A stretch of DNA of 64,000 nt from CAVSLM01 sp963728895 (GCA_963728895.1 CAVSLM010000003.1:62001-126000); one strand, 5' to 3'; positions 36,511 to 45,971 are shown, numbered from the stretch's first letter. Numbers and translations are program-made. Notes: generated from the letters alone by a model not told the origin.

Positions 36511-37377
36511 TTAGTCGGGCGCAGACATGCGCCCGAGCGTCACGCGGCTGAGGCCGGCGCCATCCGTATGGTCCTGCACGTCGGTAAAGCCGTTCTCCTG
36601 CAGCACATCCTGCACCAGGGACTTCTGGTTCTGGCCGTGCTCCAGCAGCAGCCAGCCCGCGGGCATCAGGTGATACGGCGCACAATCCGCGATGTGGCGG
36701 ATTGCGTCCAACCCATCGAGACCCGCCTGCAGTGCCGCGCGCGGTTCGAAGCGCAGGTCGCCCTGCCGCAGATGCGGATCGTCGGCGGCGACATAGGGCG
36801 GATTCGAGACAATCATCTCGAAAACATCGCTGCCGAGCGCATCGCACCAGGCGCCGCAGCGCAGCTCGACATTGCGCAGCCCAAGGCGTGCGGCATTGGA
36901 CTGCGCCACCGCCAGCGCCTGCGCCGAGGCGTCGGTGGCGACGATGTGCGCCAGGGGCCGTTCGTGCGCCAGCGCCAGTGCGATGGCGCCGCAACCGGTT
37001 CCGAGATCCGCCACGCGCAGCGGCGCATCGGGCGCGATGCGCGCGAGCGCAAGCTCCACCACGAGCTCGGTCTCCGGGCGCGGGATCAGCGTCACCGGCG
37101 TCACCTGCAGAGACAGCGACCAGAACTCACGTCTGCCGGTCAGATAGGCGATCGGCTCGCCTGCGGCGCGGCGCGCCGTGAGCGCGCGATAATCGGCGAG
37201 CGCTTCCGGGCTCAGCATGCGCTCGGGCCAGGCGTGCAGATGGGAGCGATCGCGCTTGAGGACATGCGCCAGCAGCACCTCGGCGTCCAGCCGTGGCGTC
37301 GGACTGCTGGAGGCGAGCGCTGCCTGTGCGCTTTGCAGCGCTGCGCGCAGCACCGTTTCCTGTCGCGAATCGTTCAT
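36511..37377 (-). CDS. prmC: Release-factor glutamine methyltransferase PrmC
   Basis: 288 residues from the ATG at 37377 (MNDSRQETVLRAALQSAQ). N-terminal helical domain, SAM loop VADLGTGCGAIALALAHERP, and the catalytic IVSNPPYVAADDPHL. It methylates the GGQ glutamine of release factors such as PrfA. In relatives prfA is directly upstream; here prfA lies about 9.3 kb away with metal-related genes in between. Confidence 0.94.
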   Translation of the reverse strand: MNDSRQETVLRAALQSAQAALASSSPTPRLDAEVLLAHVLKRDRSHLHAWPERMLSPEALADYRALTARRAAGEPIAYLTGRREFWSLSLQVTPVTLIPRPETELVVELALARIAPDAPLRVADLGTGCGAIALALAHERPLAHIVATDASAQALAVAQSNAARLGLRNVELRCGAWCDALGSDVFEMIVSNPPYVAADDPHLRQGDLRFEPRAALQAGLDGLDAIRHIADCAPYHLMPAGWLLLEHGQNQKSLVQDVLQENGFTDVQDHTDGAGLSRVTLGRMSAPD

Positions 37378-37472
37378 CCGGGGTCCATTGCCGACGAGTG
37401 CCCGACGCGTGCTTGCGGGCTCTCGAAAAGGCGCGCTACCATGCGGGGGCTTCCATTCTAGCGTGGCGAACG

Positions 37473-37796
37473 TTGAACCGAGCTCCGACACTCCTTGATC
37501 GGGCCCGCCGCAGGGCGCGCCACAGCGCGACAGCCTGGGCGCTGGCGCTGGGCCTGCTGCTCGGCCAGTTCGCGCTTTTCGCCCATCAGCTCGAGCACGA
37601 GCTGCAACCGAGCTCCGCCCCCTGTGCGCTGTGCATGGTCGCCGACCATCTCGGCGCCGTGCCGTTCGCCGTAAGCCCTCCGATCGGTGCGGTCACCTGC
37701 TGCGACGAGACCACTCCCTTCACTCCTCCGGCGCTTCCGCGGCGCGCACTGCGCGTGTTCGCTGCGCGCGCGCCTCCCGTCCTGCTCTTCGGCTGA
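37473..37796 (+). CDS. Small membrane protein with HxxxH...CxxC pattern (DUF2946-like)
   Basis: About 107 residues if started at the TTG at 37473. One membrane helix (ATAWALALGLLLGQFALFAHQ) is followed by EHELQPSSAPCALCMVADHL and further on a CC pair. The His-then-CxxC arrangement after a single helix also occurs in the small protein at 45972-46277. It precedes the outer-membrane protein and zinc-type binding protein genes on the same strand. Probably a metal-linked accessory protein; function unknown. The start is uncertain. Confidence 0.6.
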   Translation: MNRAPTLLDRARRRARHSATAWALALGLLLGQFALFAHQLEHELQPSSAPCALCMVADHLGAVPFAVSPPIGAVTCCDETTPFTPPALPRRALRVFAARAPPVLLFG

Positions 37797-37894
37797 ACCG
37801 TCGCTGAGATCCGGGCCTTCGGTCCGGATAGGGACGTCCCGCGCCTGGCCCGCGTGTGGCCTCGTGCAGCGGTCGCACAACTGGGGAGTAGATC

Positions 37895-39229
37895 ATGAAC
37901 CGAACGACTGTGGCGGTCGGCGTCGCGTTGGCGCTGTGCGCGCCGGCGGTGCTCGCTGCCACGAATGAGCAGGAGCTGCAGCAGATCCGCAAACAGATCC
38001 AGCAGATGAAGGCCGACTACGAGCAGCGCATACAGGCACTCGAGCAGCGTCTGGAGCAGGCGGAGTCCGCGGCGCAGGAGGCAAAATCCAGTGCCCGGCA
38101 GGCAAGAGAGGAGGCGCAGAATGCCGCCGCGCTGCCGCCGCCTGCTCCGGCGCAGGCGGCCAACGCCTTCAATCCCGCGATCAGCGTCATTCTGGATGGC
38201 CAGTACAGCCATCAATCGCTCGATCCCGCCGACTATGCCATCCCCGGGTTTGCGCTCGGCGAAGAAGCCGGCCCTGGCGATCGCGGCTATTCGCTGGGCG
38301 AGTCGGAGTTGAGCCTCAGCGCCAACGTCGACAACTTCTTCTATGGTGCACTGACGGCGTCGATTGCGCCCGAGGGTGGCATCGACGTGGAGGAAGCCTA
38401 CCTGCAGACACTCGCCCTGCCGTACGGGTTGGGCGTGAAGGCGGGTCGGTTCTTCTCGGCGATCGGCTACCTGAACGAGCAGCACTCCCACGCGTGGGAT
38501 TTCGTCGACGCACCGCTCGCCTACCGCGCCATGCTGGGAACCCAGTACGGAGACGACGGCATCCAGCTCACCTGGACCGCGCCCACCGACCTCTACATCG
38601 TGTTCGGTGGTGAGCTGTTCCGCGGGGACGCATTCCCTGCCGGCGGCAATTCCGGCAACGGCCCTGGAACGCGCACTGCCTTCGTGCATGTCGGAGGTGA
38701 CGTCGGGACGAGCAACAGCTGGCGTGCCGGGCTGTCGCATCTGCGTGCCGATGCCAGCGATCGCGAAACCGAGGACGGGACGGATACCTTCAGCGGCAAC
38801 AGTGATCTCAGCGTTGCCGATTTCGTCTGGAAGTGGGCGCCGCAAGGCAATCCCTACCGTACCAACTTCAAGCTGCAGGGCGAGTATCTGTGGCGCAGCG
38901 AGGACGGCGCGTTCAACGGCGCGCCGTACGATGCCAACCAGCGCGGGTGGTATGCACAGGGAGTTTACCAGTTCATGCCGCGCTGGCGCCTGGGACTGCG
39001 CTACGACGAGCTGCGCGCCGGCGATCCCGGCGCGGCGTTCGCGGGGACCGTGCTCGACCCGCTCGGCCACACGCCGCGGCGCACCAGCCTGATGGTGGAT
39101 TTCTCCAACAGCGAGTTCAGCCGTATCCGCCTGCAGTACAACCGCGACGACTCGCAGCCCGAGTCGGATAACGAGTGGTATCTGCAGTACATCATGAGCC
39201 TCGGCTCGCATGGCGCCCACAAGTTCTAA
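37895..39229 (+). CDS. Outer-membrane beta-barrel protein with N-terminal coiled coil
   Basis: 444 residues: signal peptide (MNRTTVAVGVALALCAPAVLAA), a long coiled coil (about 25-75, rich in Glu/Gln/Lys), a Pro/Ala linker, then alternating barrel-type sequence with GRFFSAIGYLNEQHSHAWDF. It ends HGAHKF, with the terminal Phe usual for outer-membrane proteins. It lies just upstream of a ZnuA-like gene and its His-containing end fits a metal role; I infer a channel for zinc or a zinc complex. Family assignment is uncertain. Confidence 0.75.
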   Translation: MNRTTVAVGVALALCAPAVLAATNEQELQQIRKQIQQMKADYEQRIQALEQRLEQAESAAQEAKSSARQAREEAQNAAALPPPAPAQAANAFNPAISVILDGQYSHQSLDPADYAIPGFALGEEAGPGDRGYSLGESELSLSANVDNFFYGALTASIAPEGGIDVEEAYLQTLALPYGLGVKAGRFFSAIGYLNEQHSHAWDFVDAPLAYRAMLGTQYGDDGIQLTWTAPTDLYIVFGGELFRGDAFPAGGNSGNGPGTRTAFVHVGGDVGTSNSWRAGLSHLRADASDRETEDGTDTFSGNSDLSVADFVWKWAPQGNPYRTNFKLQGEYLWRSEDGAFNGAPYDANQRGWYAQGVYQFMPRWRLGLRYDELRAGDPGAAFAGTVLDPLGHTPRRTSLMVDFSNSEFSRIRLQYNRDDSQPESDNEWYLQYIMSLGSHGAHKF

Positions 39230-39241
39230 GGAGATCCGAAG

Positions 39242-40159
39242 ATGAGGACCACATCCGTGAGATTCGCAAGCGGCGTCGTGCTCGCCGTGCTGCTGTTTGC
39301 TGCCCGCGGTGCCTGGGCCGCGCTGAACGTGTTCGCGTGTGAGCCCGAATGGGGTGCGCTGGCTTCCACGCTCGGCGGCACCGACGCAAAGGTCTACGTG
39401 GCGACCACCGCCATGCAGGATCCGCATCACATCGACGCGCGTCCGAGCCTGATCGCGCGCCTGCGCCGCGCCGACCTTGTGGTGTGCACCGGCGCCGAGC
39501 TGGAAGTTGGCTGGATGCCGGTGCTGCTGCGCCAGGCGGCCAATCCGCGCGTGCAACCCGGCCAACCGGGTTACTTCGCCGCCGCCGATCACGTGCACAT
39601 GCTGGAGGTGCCGAGCCGCCTGGACCGTGCCGAGGGCGACGTCCACCCCTATGGCAACCCGCACATCCAGACCGACCCGCGCAACATCGCTGCCGTCGCC
39701 ACCGCGCTCGCGCAGCGCATGGCCGAGATCGATGCCTCGGATGCGGCCGGCTACAGGCGGCGCTACCAGGACTTCGACGGGCGTTGGATGCAGGCCATCG
39801 CACGCTGGCAGAACGAGGCCGCACCGCTCAAGGACGTCCCGATCGCGGTTCAGCACAAGGCGTGGGCGTATCTCAGCAACTGGCTCGGCCTGGACGAGGT
39901 CGCGGCACTGGAGCCCAAGCCCGGGATCCCGCCCAGCAGCGCCTATCTGGCGCAGGTGCTCGATCAGCTGCATGCGCATCCGGTGCGGATGGTGGTGTAC
40001 GCCGCCTATCAGGACCCGCGACCCTCAAAATGGTTGTCGGAGCATGCCGCGATTCCCGCGGTGGAGCTTCCCTTCACCGTGGGCGGGGCGCCCGGGACGG
40101 ATGATCTGTTCGGCCTGTTCGACGTCACCATCGCCCGCCTGCGGCAGGCCGCGCCATGA
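39242..40159 (+). CDS. Periplasmic metal-binding protein of a zinc/manganese-type ABC transporter
   Basis: 305 residues with a signal peptide. Cluster 9-type binding-protein features: VFACEPEWGALASTLGG at the start, metal-ligand His in AMQDPHHIDARPSLI, YGNPHIQTDPRNIAAV and AVQHKAWAYLSNWLG. It lacks the long His-rich loop of ZnuA, so it resembles the shorter zinc-binding proteins (AztC-like). The gene ends four bases into the permease gene. Specificity for zinc is inferred from family and neighbours. Confidence 0.85.
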   Translation: MRTTSVRFASGVVLAVLLFAARGAWAALNVFACEPEWGALASTLGGTDAKVYVATTAMQDPHHIDARPSLIARLRRADLVVCTGAELEVGWMPVLLRQAANPRVQPGQPGYFAAADHVHMLEVPSRLDRAEGDVHPYGNPHIQTDPRNIAAVATALAQRMAEIDASDAAGYRRRYQDFDGRWMQAIARWQNEAAPLKDVPIAVQHKAWAYLSNWLGLDEVAALEPKPGIPPSSAYLAQVLDQLHAHPVRMVVYAAYQDPRPSKWLSEHAAIPAVELPFTVGGAPGTDDLFGLFDVTIARLRQAAP

Positions 40160-40986
40160 ACGCGGACGCACTCGACTGGGGCATCCTCGGTCCGGCCTTC
40201 GTGGCTGGGCTGCTGGTCATCGCGACCCATGTGCCGCTCGGCCGCCAGGTGCTGGCGCGCGGCATCGTGTTCATCGATCTGGCGATCGCCCAGATCGCGG
40301 GACTCGGCGTCATCGCCGCGGATGCCTTCGGCTGGGAGGGTCAGGGTTGGGCGACGCAGGTCGCCGCGGGCGGCGCCGCGCTGGCAGGCGCCTTGCTGCT
40401 CACCTGGACCGACCGGCGCTGGCCGCAGGTGCAGGAGGCATTGATCGGTGTGCTGTTCGTACTGGCAGCCTGCGCGAGCGTTCTTCTGCTCAGCAACAAC
40501 CCGCACGGCGGCGAGCACCTGAAGGATCTCCTGGTAGGGCAGATCCTCTGGGTGCTGCCCGCGGATCTGCAGCCGGTGGGCGCACTCTATGCCGTGATCC
40601 TCGGGCTATGGTACGGACTCGGCGCCCGACTCGGACGCACCGGTTTCTATGTGTTGTTCGCGCTGACCGTGACCGCCTCGGTGCAACTGGTCGGCGTCTA
40701 CCTGGTGTTCGCCACGCTGATCATCCCGGCGCTCGCCACCCGTCGCTTTCCCAGCCGCGTGGCGCTGCCGCTCGGCTACGGGCTCGGTGTGCTGGGCTAC
40801 GCCGTGGGGCTGGTGCTCTCGGCGTGGCTGGATCTGCCGACGGGGGCCGTGATTGTCTGCGCGCTGGCGGTGCTGGGGCTGGCGAGCGCGGTGCGAATTC
40901 CGGCACTGGCCGCACGGCACGGGGATCTCAACGCGCCTGAGCTCAGCCTGCCAGAGTCACCCGCTGATCCGCATGATACCCGCTGA
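40156..40986 (+). CDS. Metal ABC transporter permease (ABC-3 family, ZnuB-like)
   Basis: 276 residues with about eight membrane helices; FIDLAIAQIAGLGVIAADAF and VGVYLVFATLIIPALATR match ABC-3 permeases for zinc and manganese. It overlaps the binding-protein gene by four bases. No ATPase gene follows: the next gene is an unrelated lipoprotein. It may borrow the ZnuC ATPase encoded at 55736-56470. The C-terminal tail (about 30 residues) is polar and His-poor. Confidence 0.85.
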   Translation: MNADALDWGILGPAFVAGLLVIATHVPLGRQVLARGIVFIDLAIAQIAGLGVIAADAFGWEGQGWATQVAAGGAALAGALLLTWTDRRWPQVQEALIGVLFVLAACASVLLLSNNPHGGEHLKDLLVGQILWVLPADLQPVGALYAVILGLWYGLGARLGRTGFYVLFALTVTASVQLVGVYLVFATLIIPALATRRFPSRVALPLGYGLGVLGYAVGLVLSAWLDLPTGAVIVCALAVLGLASAVRIPALAARHGDLNAPELSLPESPADPHDTR

Positions 40987-41105
40987 TGCGACGCGGGCTG
41001 GCGTCCCGGTGGACGTCGTTCGGTCGGTCCAGTTTCCTGGGCGGTTGCCCCTGCCCGGTGTCGGTGCGAGATCACGCCGCTGAACAAAACGGAGGCCAAG
41101 GCAAA

Positions 41106-41501
41106 ATGAAGAATCTGACGAGCGGAATGATCACGATCGTGGCTTGCGCGCTCACACTTGCTTGCGGATGCGCGCCGCTGGGAAAGGATCTGGTGCAGAA
41201 TCGCGTGGTGAAGGTGGAGGAGGTCTCATCCAAGCGTGCGGAAGTGACGTCTGTCGCCGTGTATGTCGGCGCAGGCCACACGATCGTCACCGGGAGAATC
41301 AGGAAGCGGCTGGAGGAATGGGGTCCCATTCGGGGACGGCTGTACGTTGAAGTCATCGGACCCGACAGAAAGACGCTGGTGGAACGAAACATCCCCTATC
41401 GTTCCCGATTCCGATCACGCGTCGCCACGTTCGAGATCGAGTTGCCGCAAGTCGTGCCGGCAGGGAGCCTCGTTCGGGTCACACACCACGGAGCAGTGTG
41501 A
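41106..41501 (+). CDS. Small lipoprotein of unknown function
   Basis: 131 residues from the ATG at 41106, preceded by GGAGG. The signal peptide ends in a lipobox-like ALTLACGC. The mature part (about 110 residues) looks like a small beta-rich domain (TSVAVYVGAGHTIVTGRIRK, GRLYVEVIGPDRKTL, ATFEIELPQVVPAGSLVRV), perhaps Ig-like. It follows the zinc-type permease by 120 bp on the same strand. No family recognised. Confidence 0.6.
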   Translation: MKNLTSGMITIVACALTLACGCAPLGKDLVQNRVVKVEEVSSKRAEVTSVAVYVGAGHTIVTGRIRKRLEEWGPIRGRLYVEVIGPDRKTLVERNIPYRSRFRSRVATFEIELPQVVPAGSLVRVTHHGAV

Positions 41502-41761
41502 TCGCCCCGTCCGCGCAGCACGCAGGCGCATCATTCCGCTCGTTGCCCCGGGCCGCAGGAGCTCGGCTGACGATTGAGTGAAGAATTGACATGCCCAGGC
41601 GCGGGGCACCCAGCGGCATGTCATTCACGATGCCAATCATCGCACCTCTCCAGCCTGCGGACCTCGACGCCGATTCGCCCGCCGTTCGCGTGCGGGTCAT
41701 CCTGGAGCTCACTTCCGAAGAGGCGACAAGATCGCCGCCGCACGGCCCCGTCCGACGGCGT

Positions 41762-41872
41762 TCAGCGATGCCCGAAGAAGTCAGTGACGTCGAAGCACCG
41801 CGATACCGGCGTGCCGGTGGCCGTCGCGAAGTCGAGCCGGTCCAGCCAGCGCCCGCGCAGGCGCACGACCAC
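41762..41872 (-). CDS. Possible 36-residue small protein
   Basis: A short frame beginning GTG (41872) reads VVVRLRGRWLDRLDFATATG and ends CFDVTDFFGHR. Almost every codon ends in G or C, as in true genes of this genome, and the residue mix is protein-like. It lies 26 bases after the M48 protease stop on the same strand. There is no known family and the ribosome-binding site is weak (AGGTAAG). The rest of 41502-41897 has nothing I can support. Confidence 0.35.
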   Translation of the reverse strand: MVVRLRGRWLDRLDFATATGTPVSRCFDVTDFFGHR

Positions 41873-41897
41873 TTACCTGTTTCGTCGCGTCCGCGGA

Positions 41898-43478
41898 CTA
41901 ACCCTGCTTCGACCGTTCCTTCCGCTCTTCGCGAAGATCCCGGAGGCGTGCGTCGGCCCACGATGCCTGGTAGAAACTCGCCGTCGAGTCACGCTGCACC
42001 GTCTCCAGCTCGCGAATTGCCAGATCGAGCTCGCCGTTCCGGTAGTTGAACTCGGCCCACGCCAGCAGCGCATCCACTCGCCGGCCCGCGTCATTGTACG
42101 ACTGGGCAAGCAGGCGGTAGAGCGGCGCGTTCATCCTGTTGCGCCGGCCGTAGTCCTCCATCGCGGCGACCGCCTTCGGCGCCTCGCGGGCGCGCAGCAG
42201 CGTCTGCACGTAGCCGCGCAGGAGCGCCTGATCGTCGGGGTAGACCTGGAGGCCGCGTACGTAGATGTCACGCGCGCGCTTCAGGTTGTCGGCGTCGAGC
42301 TCCAGTCGTCCGAGTGCGCTCATGTACCACGAGTTGTCGGTGTCGTCGGCGAGAAGCCCCTCCAGGATCTTGCGCGCCTCGTCGTCGTGATCCACGCGGC
42401 CGAGCGCCAGCGCGAGGCCGTACTTCGTTGCCGGCTCGTTGCTGTATTGTCCGCTCGCCAGACGCGTCCGGCTGTCGTCCACGGCCTTTTGCGCATCGGG
42501 CTCCGCCAGGATCCCGACCCGCGCCTTCAGCAGATGGTAGGTGGCGCTGTCCTGATAGACGTTGGTCACGGGGGGATACTGGGCAGCGCGTGCGCGGCTG
42601 TAGGCGATGCGGTCCGTGGTCACGGGATGGGTCTGCAGGAACGCCGGCGGCTGGCTCCAGTACCGCGTCGCCTGCTGCAGGCGCTCGAAGAAATCCGGCA
42701 TGGCGTTGGGGTCGAAGCCTCCGCGATGGAGCAGGCGCATGCCCGCGTCGTCCGCCTCCTCCTCGATGGCGCGACTGAACCCGAGCTGCGCCTGCGTGGC
42801 TGCGCCTTGCACTGCCGTAATGGCTGCGGCACCGGCATCCGCGCTGTGCGTACCGAGCAGGATGGCCGCTGCAAGACCTGCCAGAAGCGGAAGCTGCAGG
42901 CCCTGCCGCTCCTCGATGCCGCGCGCGAGGTGATGCTGGAGCACGTGTCCGGACTCGTGGCCGAGCACTGCCGCCAATTCGCCCTCGCTCTGCGTGTCCA
43001 GGATGAGGCCTGTATACACAGCTACGTGCCCGCCCGGACCGGCGAATGCGTTGATTGCCGGATCCTGGATTACGAAGTATTCGTAGTCGCTGGTGTCGAC
43101 GTCGCTTTGGGAGGCGAGGTGGTGGCCGAGCGCCTGAATATGGGCCTCGACCTCGGGGTCGTCAACGACGTCGGTCTGGGCACGGATTTCGCGCATGAAG
43201 GCCTCCCCGAGCCTGCGGTCCTCTGCGGGGGTCAATACCGCCGAGGCGGAATCGCCGAGTTCAGGCAGCGCCGGCAGGTCGGCAGCGCGGGCCCGCGTGC
43301 CGGCCAGCAGCGCAGTCACGAGTGCCCCGAACTGGCGCCGGCTGAGCCGCGCCGTGTACCACCGGTCCCACCCGTCACATGACGGGCAGTCCGAGTCCGA
43401 ACGATCCCGGTGGCGATCGACTTGCACGTCGCGGTGATCGTTGGGCAGGGTCGGAAGGCAATGTGTGGATGATTTCAT
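41898..43478 (-). CDS. M48 metalloprotease with TPR domain (BepA-like), probable Tat signal
   Basis: 526 residues. Zinc protease motif HESGH at 174-178 with the third ligand in AIEEEADDAGM, followed by a TPR-rich C-terminal half. This is the plan of BepA, a periplasmic protease/chaperone that oversees LptD and BAM. The leader is a twin-arginine type (LSRRQFGALVTALLAG, residues 45-60). It is preceded by an unusual His/Cys/Asp-rich stretch (HCLP ... DCPSCDGW). The start codon overlaps the DUF3299 gene stop by four bases, so it is coupled to the transporter operon upstream, which is not the usual bepA setting. Confidence 0.82.
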   Translation of the reverse strand: MKSSTHCLPTLPNDHRDVQVDRHRDRSDSDCPSCDGWDRWYTARLSRRQFGALVTALLAGTRARAADLPALPELGDSASAVLTPAEDRRLGEAFMREIRAQTDVVDDPEVEAHIQALGHHLASQSDVDTSDYEYFVIQDPAINAFAGPGGHVAVYTGLILDTQSEGELAAVLGHESGHVLQHHLARGIEERQGLQLPLLAGLAAAILLGTHSADAGAAAITAVQGAATQAQLGFSRAIEEEADDAGMRLLHRGGFDPNAMPDFFERLQQATRYWSQPPAFLQTHPVTTDRIAYSRARAAQYPPVTNVYQDSATYHLLKARVGILAEPDAQKAVDDSRTRLASGQYSNEPATKYGLALALGRVDHDDEARKILEGLLADDTDNSWYMSALGRLELDADNLKRARDIYVRGLQVYPDDQALLRGYVQTLLRAREAPKAVAAMEDYGRRNRMNAPLYRLLAQSYNDAGRRVDALLAWAEFNYRNGELDLAIRELETVQRDSTASFYQASWADARLRDLREERKERSKQG

Positions 43479-43996
43479 GGCGTCACCTGCTTCGCATCCA
43501 AGAGTCGATAGAACGTATTGTTCTCTGGATCTTTGGCGACCAGTTGCAAGGTGCCGGTAATCACAATGGGATCGTAGGAAAACTGCACCGGATGCTTGTC
43601 GGTATGTACTTCAATGACCAGGGAGGGGCCGACGTGGTACTGGAACGGGCAGTTGATGGGGAACGGGCCGATCAGGAACAGCTTCTGCTTTTCCGTTGCA
43701 TCCAGCGGAAACATGAAACCCTTGACGGTGACTTGCCTGCCGTCGAGGGCCGTTACTTCGCGGGTAAATTTGGGCTTGTAATATTGAAAGTCATAGCCGT
43801 CGCTGGTTTTTCCTCTGACATCGATTTGCCGAGTCTTGCCGAAGACTTTCCAGTCGGTCGCCCCAGGGGGAACATCGACATATTCCTTGATGTAGTCCTC
43901 GAGCGTACGGGTGGGCGCGTCGGCGCCTTTTTCGAGCGTTGCAGCCATGCCGAGCGAGGCGGCGAGAAGCAGTGCGCAGGCAAGCAGGTATTTCAT
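43475..43996 (-). CDS. Periplasmic DUF3299 protein
   Basis: 173 residues with signal peptide (LLACALLLAASLGMAA). The DUF3299 core is visible: DFQYYKPKFTREVTALDGRQ, VTVKGFMFPLDATEKQKLFL and LIGPFPINCPFQYHVGPSL, with one Cys in INCPF. It overlaps the FtsX-type permease gene by four bases upstream and the M48 protease gene downstream. A similar ATPase / permease / DUF3299 set is, from memory, Zur-controlled in Pseudomonas aeruginosa (PA4063-PA4066). Molecular role unknown. Confidence 0.8.
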   Translation of the reverse strand: MKYLLACALLLAASLGMAATLEKGADAPTRTLEDYIKEYVDVPPGATDWKVFGKTRQIDVRGKTSDGYDFQYYKPKFTREVTALDGRQVTVKGFMFPLDATEKQKLFLIGPFPINCPFQYHVGPSLVIEVHTDKHPVQFSYDPIVITGTLQLVAKDPENNTFYRLLDAKQVTP

Positions 43997-45198
43997 GCGC
44001 GCCCCCTTGCCAGCAGTCCGGCGATGTCGGTTTGTGCCGCCGACAGAGCCGGAACCAGTGCCGCCAACAGACCGGCGCCCAGACCCATCACGAGGAGACC
44101 GGTATCCCCTGCCTGCGGCGCCAGCAGCGTAATGGGTAGCACGACCCCGTTGAGGCTGCCGATCATCGAGGCCAGGACATAAGCCGTGCCGTGCCCGGCG
44201 ATCAACCCCATCACTGACCCGATACCGCTCAACAGCAGGCCTTCGGCGATGACCGTGGACGAGAGTTTCTGCGGCGAGGCGCCAAGCACGCGCAGCACCG
44301 CGAGATCGTAGCGGCGGGCCGTCAGGCTGGAAGCCAGCGTGGAGAGCAGCATCAGCATCGAAAGGATGACAATACCGACCCCCAGCGCCGTCACCACATC
44401 CCGCCCGAACCCGAGACTTTGCGACAGGCGCGCCATCTGGTAGCCGGGGCTCGCGGCAAGGATGTTCGTCGAGCGATTGATCTCGCGTGGCAGATTCATG
44501 ATCGCCACCGGACTCTTGACCCTGATCAACACTGCCGTGACCTGATGGCCGAGCTTGAGCTCTTCCGCGGCGTCGGGATCGTCGGCGTCCGGGTGGCTGT
44601 GCAACTGCTGCACGCTTTCGACGGGGGTGGTAATCAGTCTGTCCAATACGGTCCCCGTCGGCTTCAGCACACCCGTGATCGTATAGAGGTGGAAGTTGTG
44701 AACATCACTGCTGTCTGCGGCAAAACCGTGCAGCGCGGCAAACTTCGCTCCTACCCGCAAGCCCGTTGCGGCACCGGCCACGGCCTCGAAGGGTTGGCGG
44801 AAGACCCGGCCCGTCGCGACGTGTGCATGGTAAAGAGCGAGGTAGTCGGGAGTGGTGCCGACCACTCTCCAGCCCTTGTAGTTGTCGCCCAGCGCCAGGG
44901 GAATGGCCTGCTTCACCTGCGGATGGTGGGCGAGGTGCTGGTAATCCGCCATTTCGATGTTGCCATTCGGTACATCCACGTGGTAAACGGCGGATAGCAC
45001 CAGCTGGATAGGACTTCCCTTCGCGCCGGCGACGACGTCTATTCCACGCGCATTGCGCGACAAGCCTTCGTCGATGGCCTGCGCGAGCAGAAAAATGGCG
45101 CACAAAAGACCAACGCCCGCCGCCGTCGCGGTAATGCTGAGCGCGGAGTGCAGCGGGCGGGACCTGGCAGCGGCAAGGGCAAGAGATACCGCGTTCAT
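43993..45198 (-). CDS. FtsX/MacB-type ABC transporter permease
   Basis: About 401 residues from the ATG at 45198, which has a strong GGAGGTGGC just upstream. Four membrane helices: one N-terminal (ALSITATAAGVGLLCAIFLL), a large periplasmic domain, then three C-terminal helices including ALGVGIVILSMLMLLSTLAS with ARRYDLAVLRVLGASP, the FtsX family loop. The ATG overlaps the ATPase stop (ATGA). Such transporters usually move lipids, lipoproteins or drive mechanical work rather than pump ions; the link to zinc is by gene context only. Confidence 0.85.
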   Translation of the reverse strand: MNAVSLALAAARSRPLHSALSITATAAGVGLLCAIFLLAQAIDEGLSRNARGIDVVAGAKGSPIQLVLSAVYHVDVPNGNIEMADYQHLAHHPQVKQAIPLALGDNYKGWRVVGTTPDYLALYHAHVATGRVFRQPFEAVAGAATGLRVGAKFAALHGFAADSSDVHNFHLYTITGVLKPTGTVLDRLITTPVESVQQLHSHPDADDPDAAEELKLGHQVTAVLIRVKSPVAIMNLPREINRSTNILAASPGYQMARLSQSLGFGRDVVTALGVGIVILSMLMLLSTLASSLTARRYDLAVLRVLGASPQKLSSTVIAEGLLLSGIGSVMGLIAGHGTAYVLASMIGSLNGVVLPITLLAPQAGDTGLLVMGLGAGLLAALVPALSAAQTDIAGLLARGRA

Positions 45199-45851
45199 GC
45201 CACCTCCTTCATGCACTTGTTCAAATGAACGACATTTGCAAACCGGCTCATGATGCGCGTGTCGTGGGTGGCGATCAGCAATGCCGCTTCTGTTTCCTGC
45301 GCCTGGCGTTCCAGCAAATCCATCACTGCCCGAGCGTTGGCATCATCCAGCGCCGAGGTCGGTTCATCTGCAATGATGATGGAAGGGCGATTGAGCACGG
45401 CACGGGCGATGGCAGCCCGTTGCTGTTCGCCCTGGCTCAAGGCATCCGGCTTGCGGTGCGCCTTGTCGGCAAGTCCCAGGGTCTCCAAGAGATAGTCGAT
45501 GCGTCCGTCTTCCGTCGTTACGCGCACCATGTCGGCGGCCAGTGCGATGTTCTGCGTCAAAGTCAGCGACGGCAGGAGATGCAACGTCTGGAATACGAAT
45601 CCGAAGCGTTGCCCGCGAAGATGATCGCGGGCACGCGATGACAGCGCATAGATATCCTGGCCATCGACCAGAACCTGTCCCCTGTCGGGAGGCAACAGTC
45701 CTGCCAGAACGGACAGCAGAGTGGTCTTGCCTGATCCTGAAGGCCCAAGCAGCAGCACGGAATCATTTTGATGGATGGACAGATCGGCAAATTGCAGCGC
45801 GGGTGCTCCCGACCGCCGTACGACGATGCCTCCCGATACGATAAATGTCAT
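45195..45851 (-). CDS. ABC transporter ATPase (LolD/MacB type)
   Basis: About 218 residues from the ATG at 45851 (MTFIVSGGIVVRRSG), with GGGAG-like bases close before it. Walker A LLLGPSGSGKTTLL, Q-loop FGFVFQTLHLL, signature LSQGEQQRAAIARA, Walker B PSIIIADEPTSALDD and H-loop IATHDTR are all present. It energises the FtsX-type permease encoded next. An upstream ATG at 45941 would add a non-family N-terminus. Confidence 0.88.
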   Translation of the reverse strand: MTFIVSGGIVVRRSGAPALQFADLSIHQNDSVLLLGPSGSGKTTLLSVLAGLLPPDRGQVLVDGQDIYALSSRARDHLRGQRFGFVFQTLHLLPSLTLTQNIALAADMVRVTTEDGRIDYLLETLGLADKAHRKPDALSQGEQQRAAIARAVLNRPSIIIADEPTSALDDANARAVMDLLERQAQETEAALLIATHDTRIMSRFANVVHLNKCMKEVA

Positions 45852-45971
45852 CTCCCTTCTCCCAAGCGGACGTCCGGTCATACAAACAACCAATGACTGA
45901 TGGCGCGCCCCCGTGCGCTGCTCATCGGGCACGAAAGCCACGTCATCGACGGGTGAAACCCGATTGGAGTG

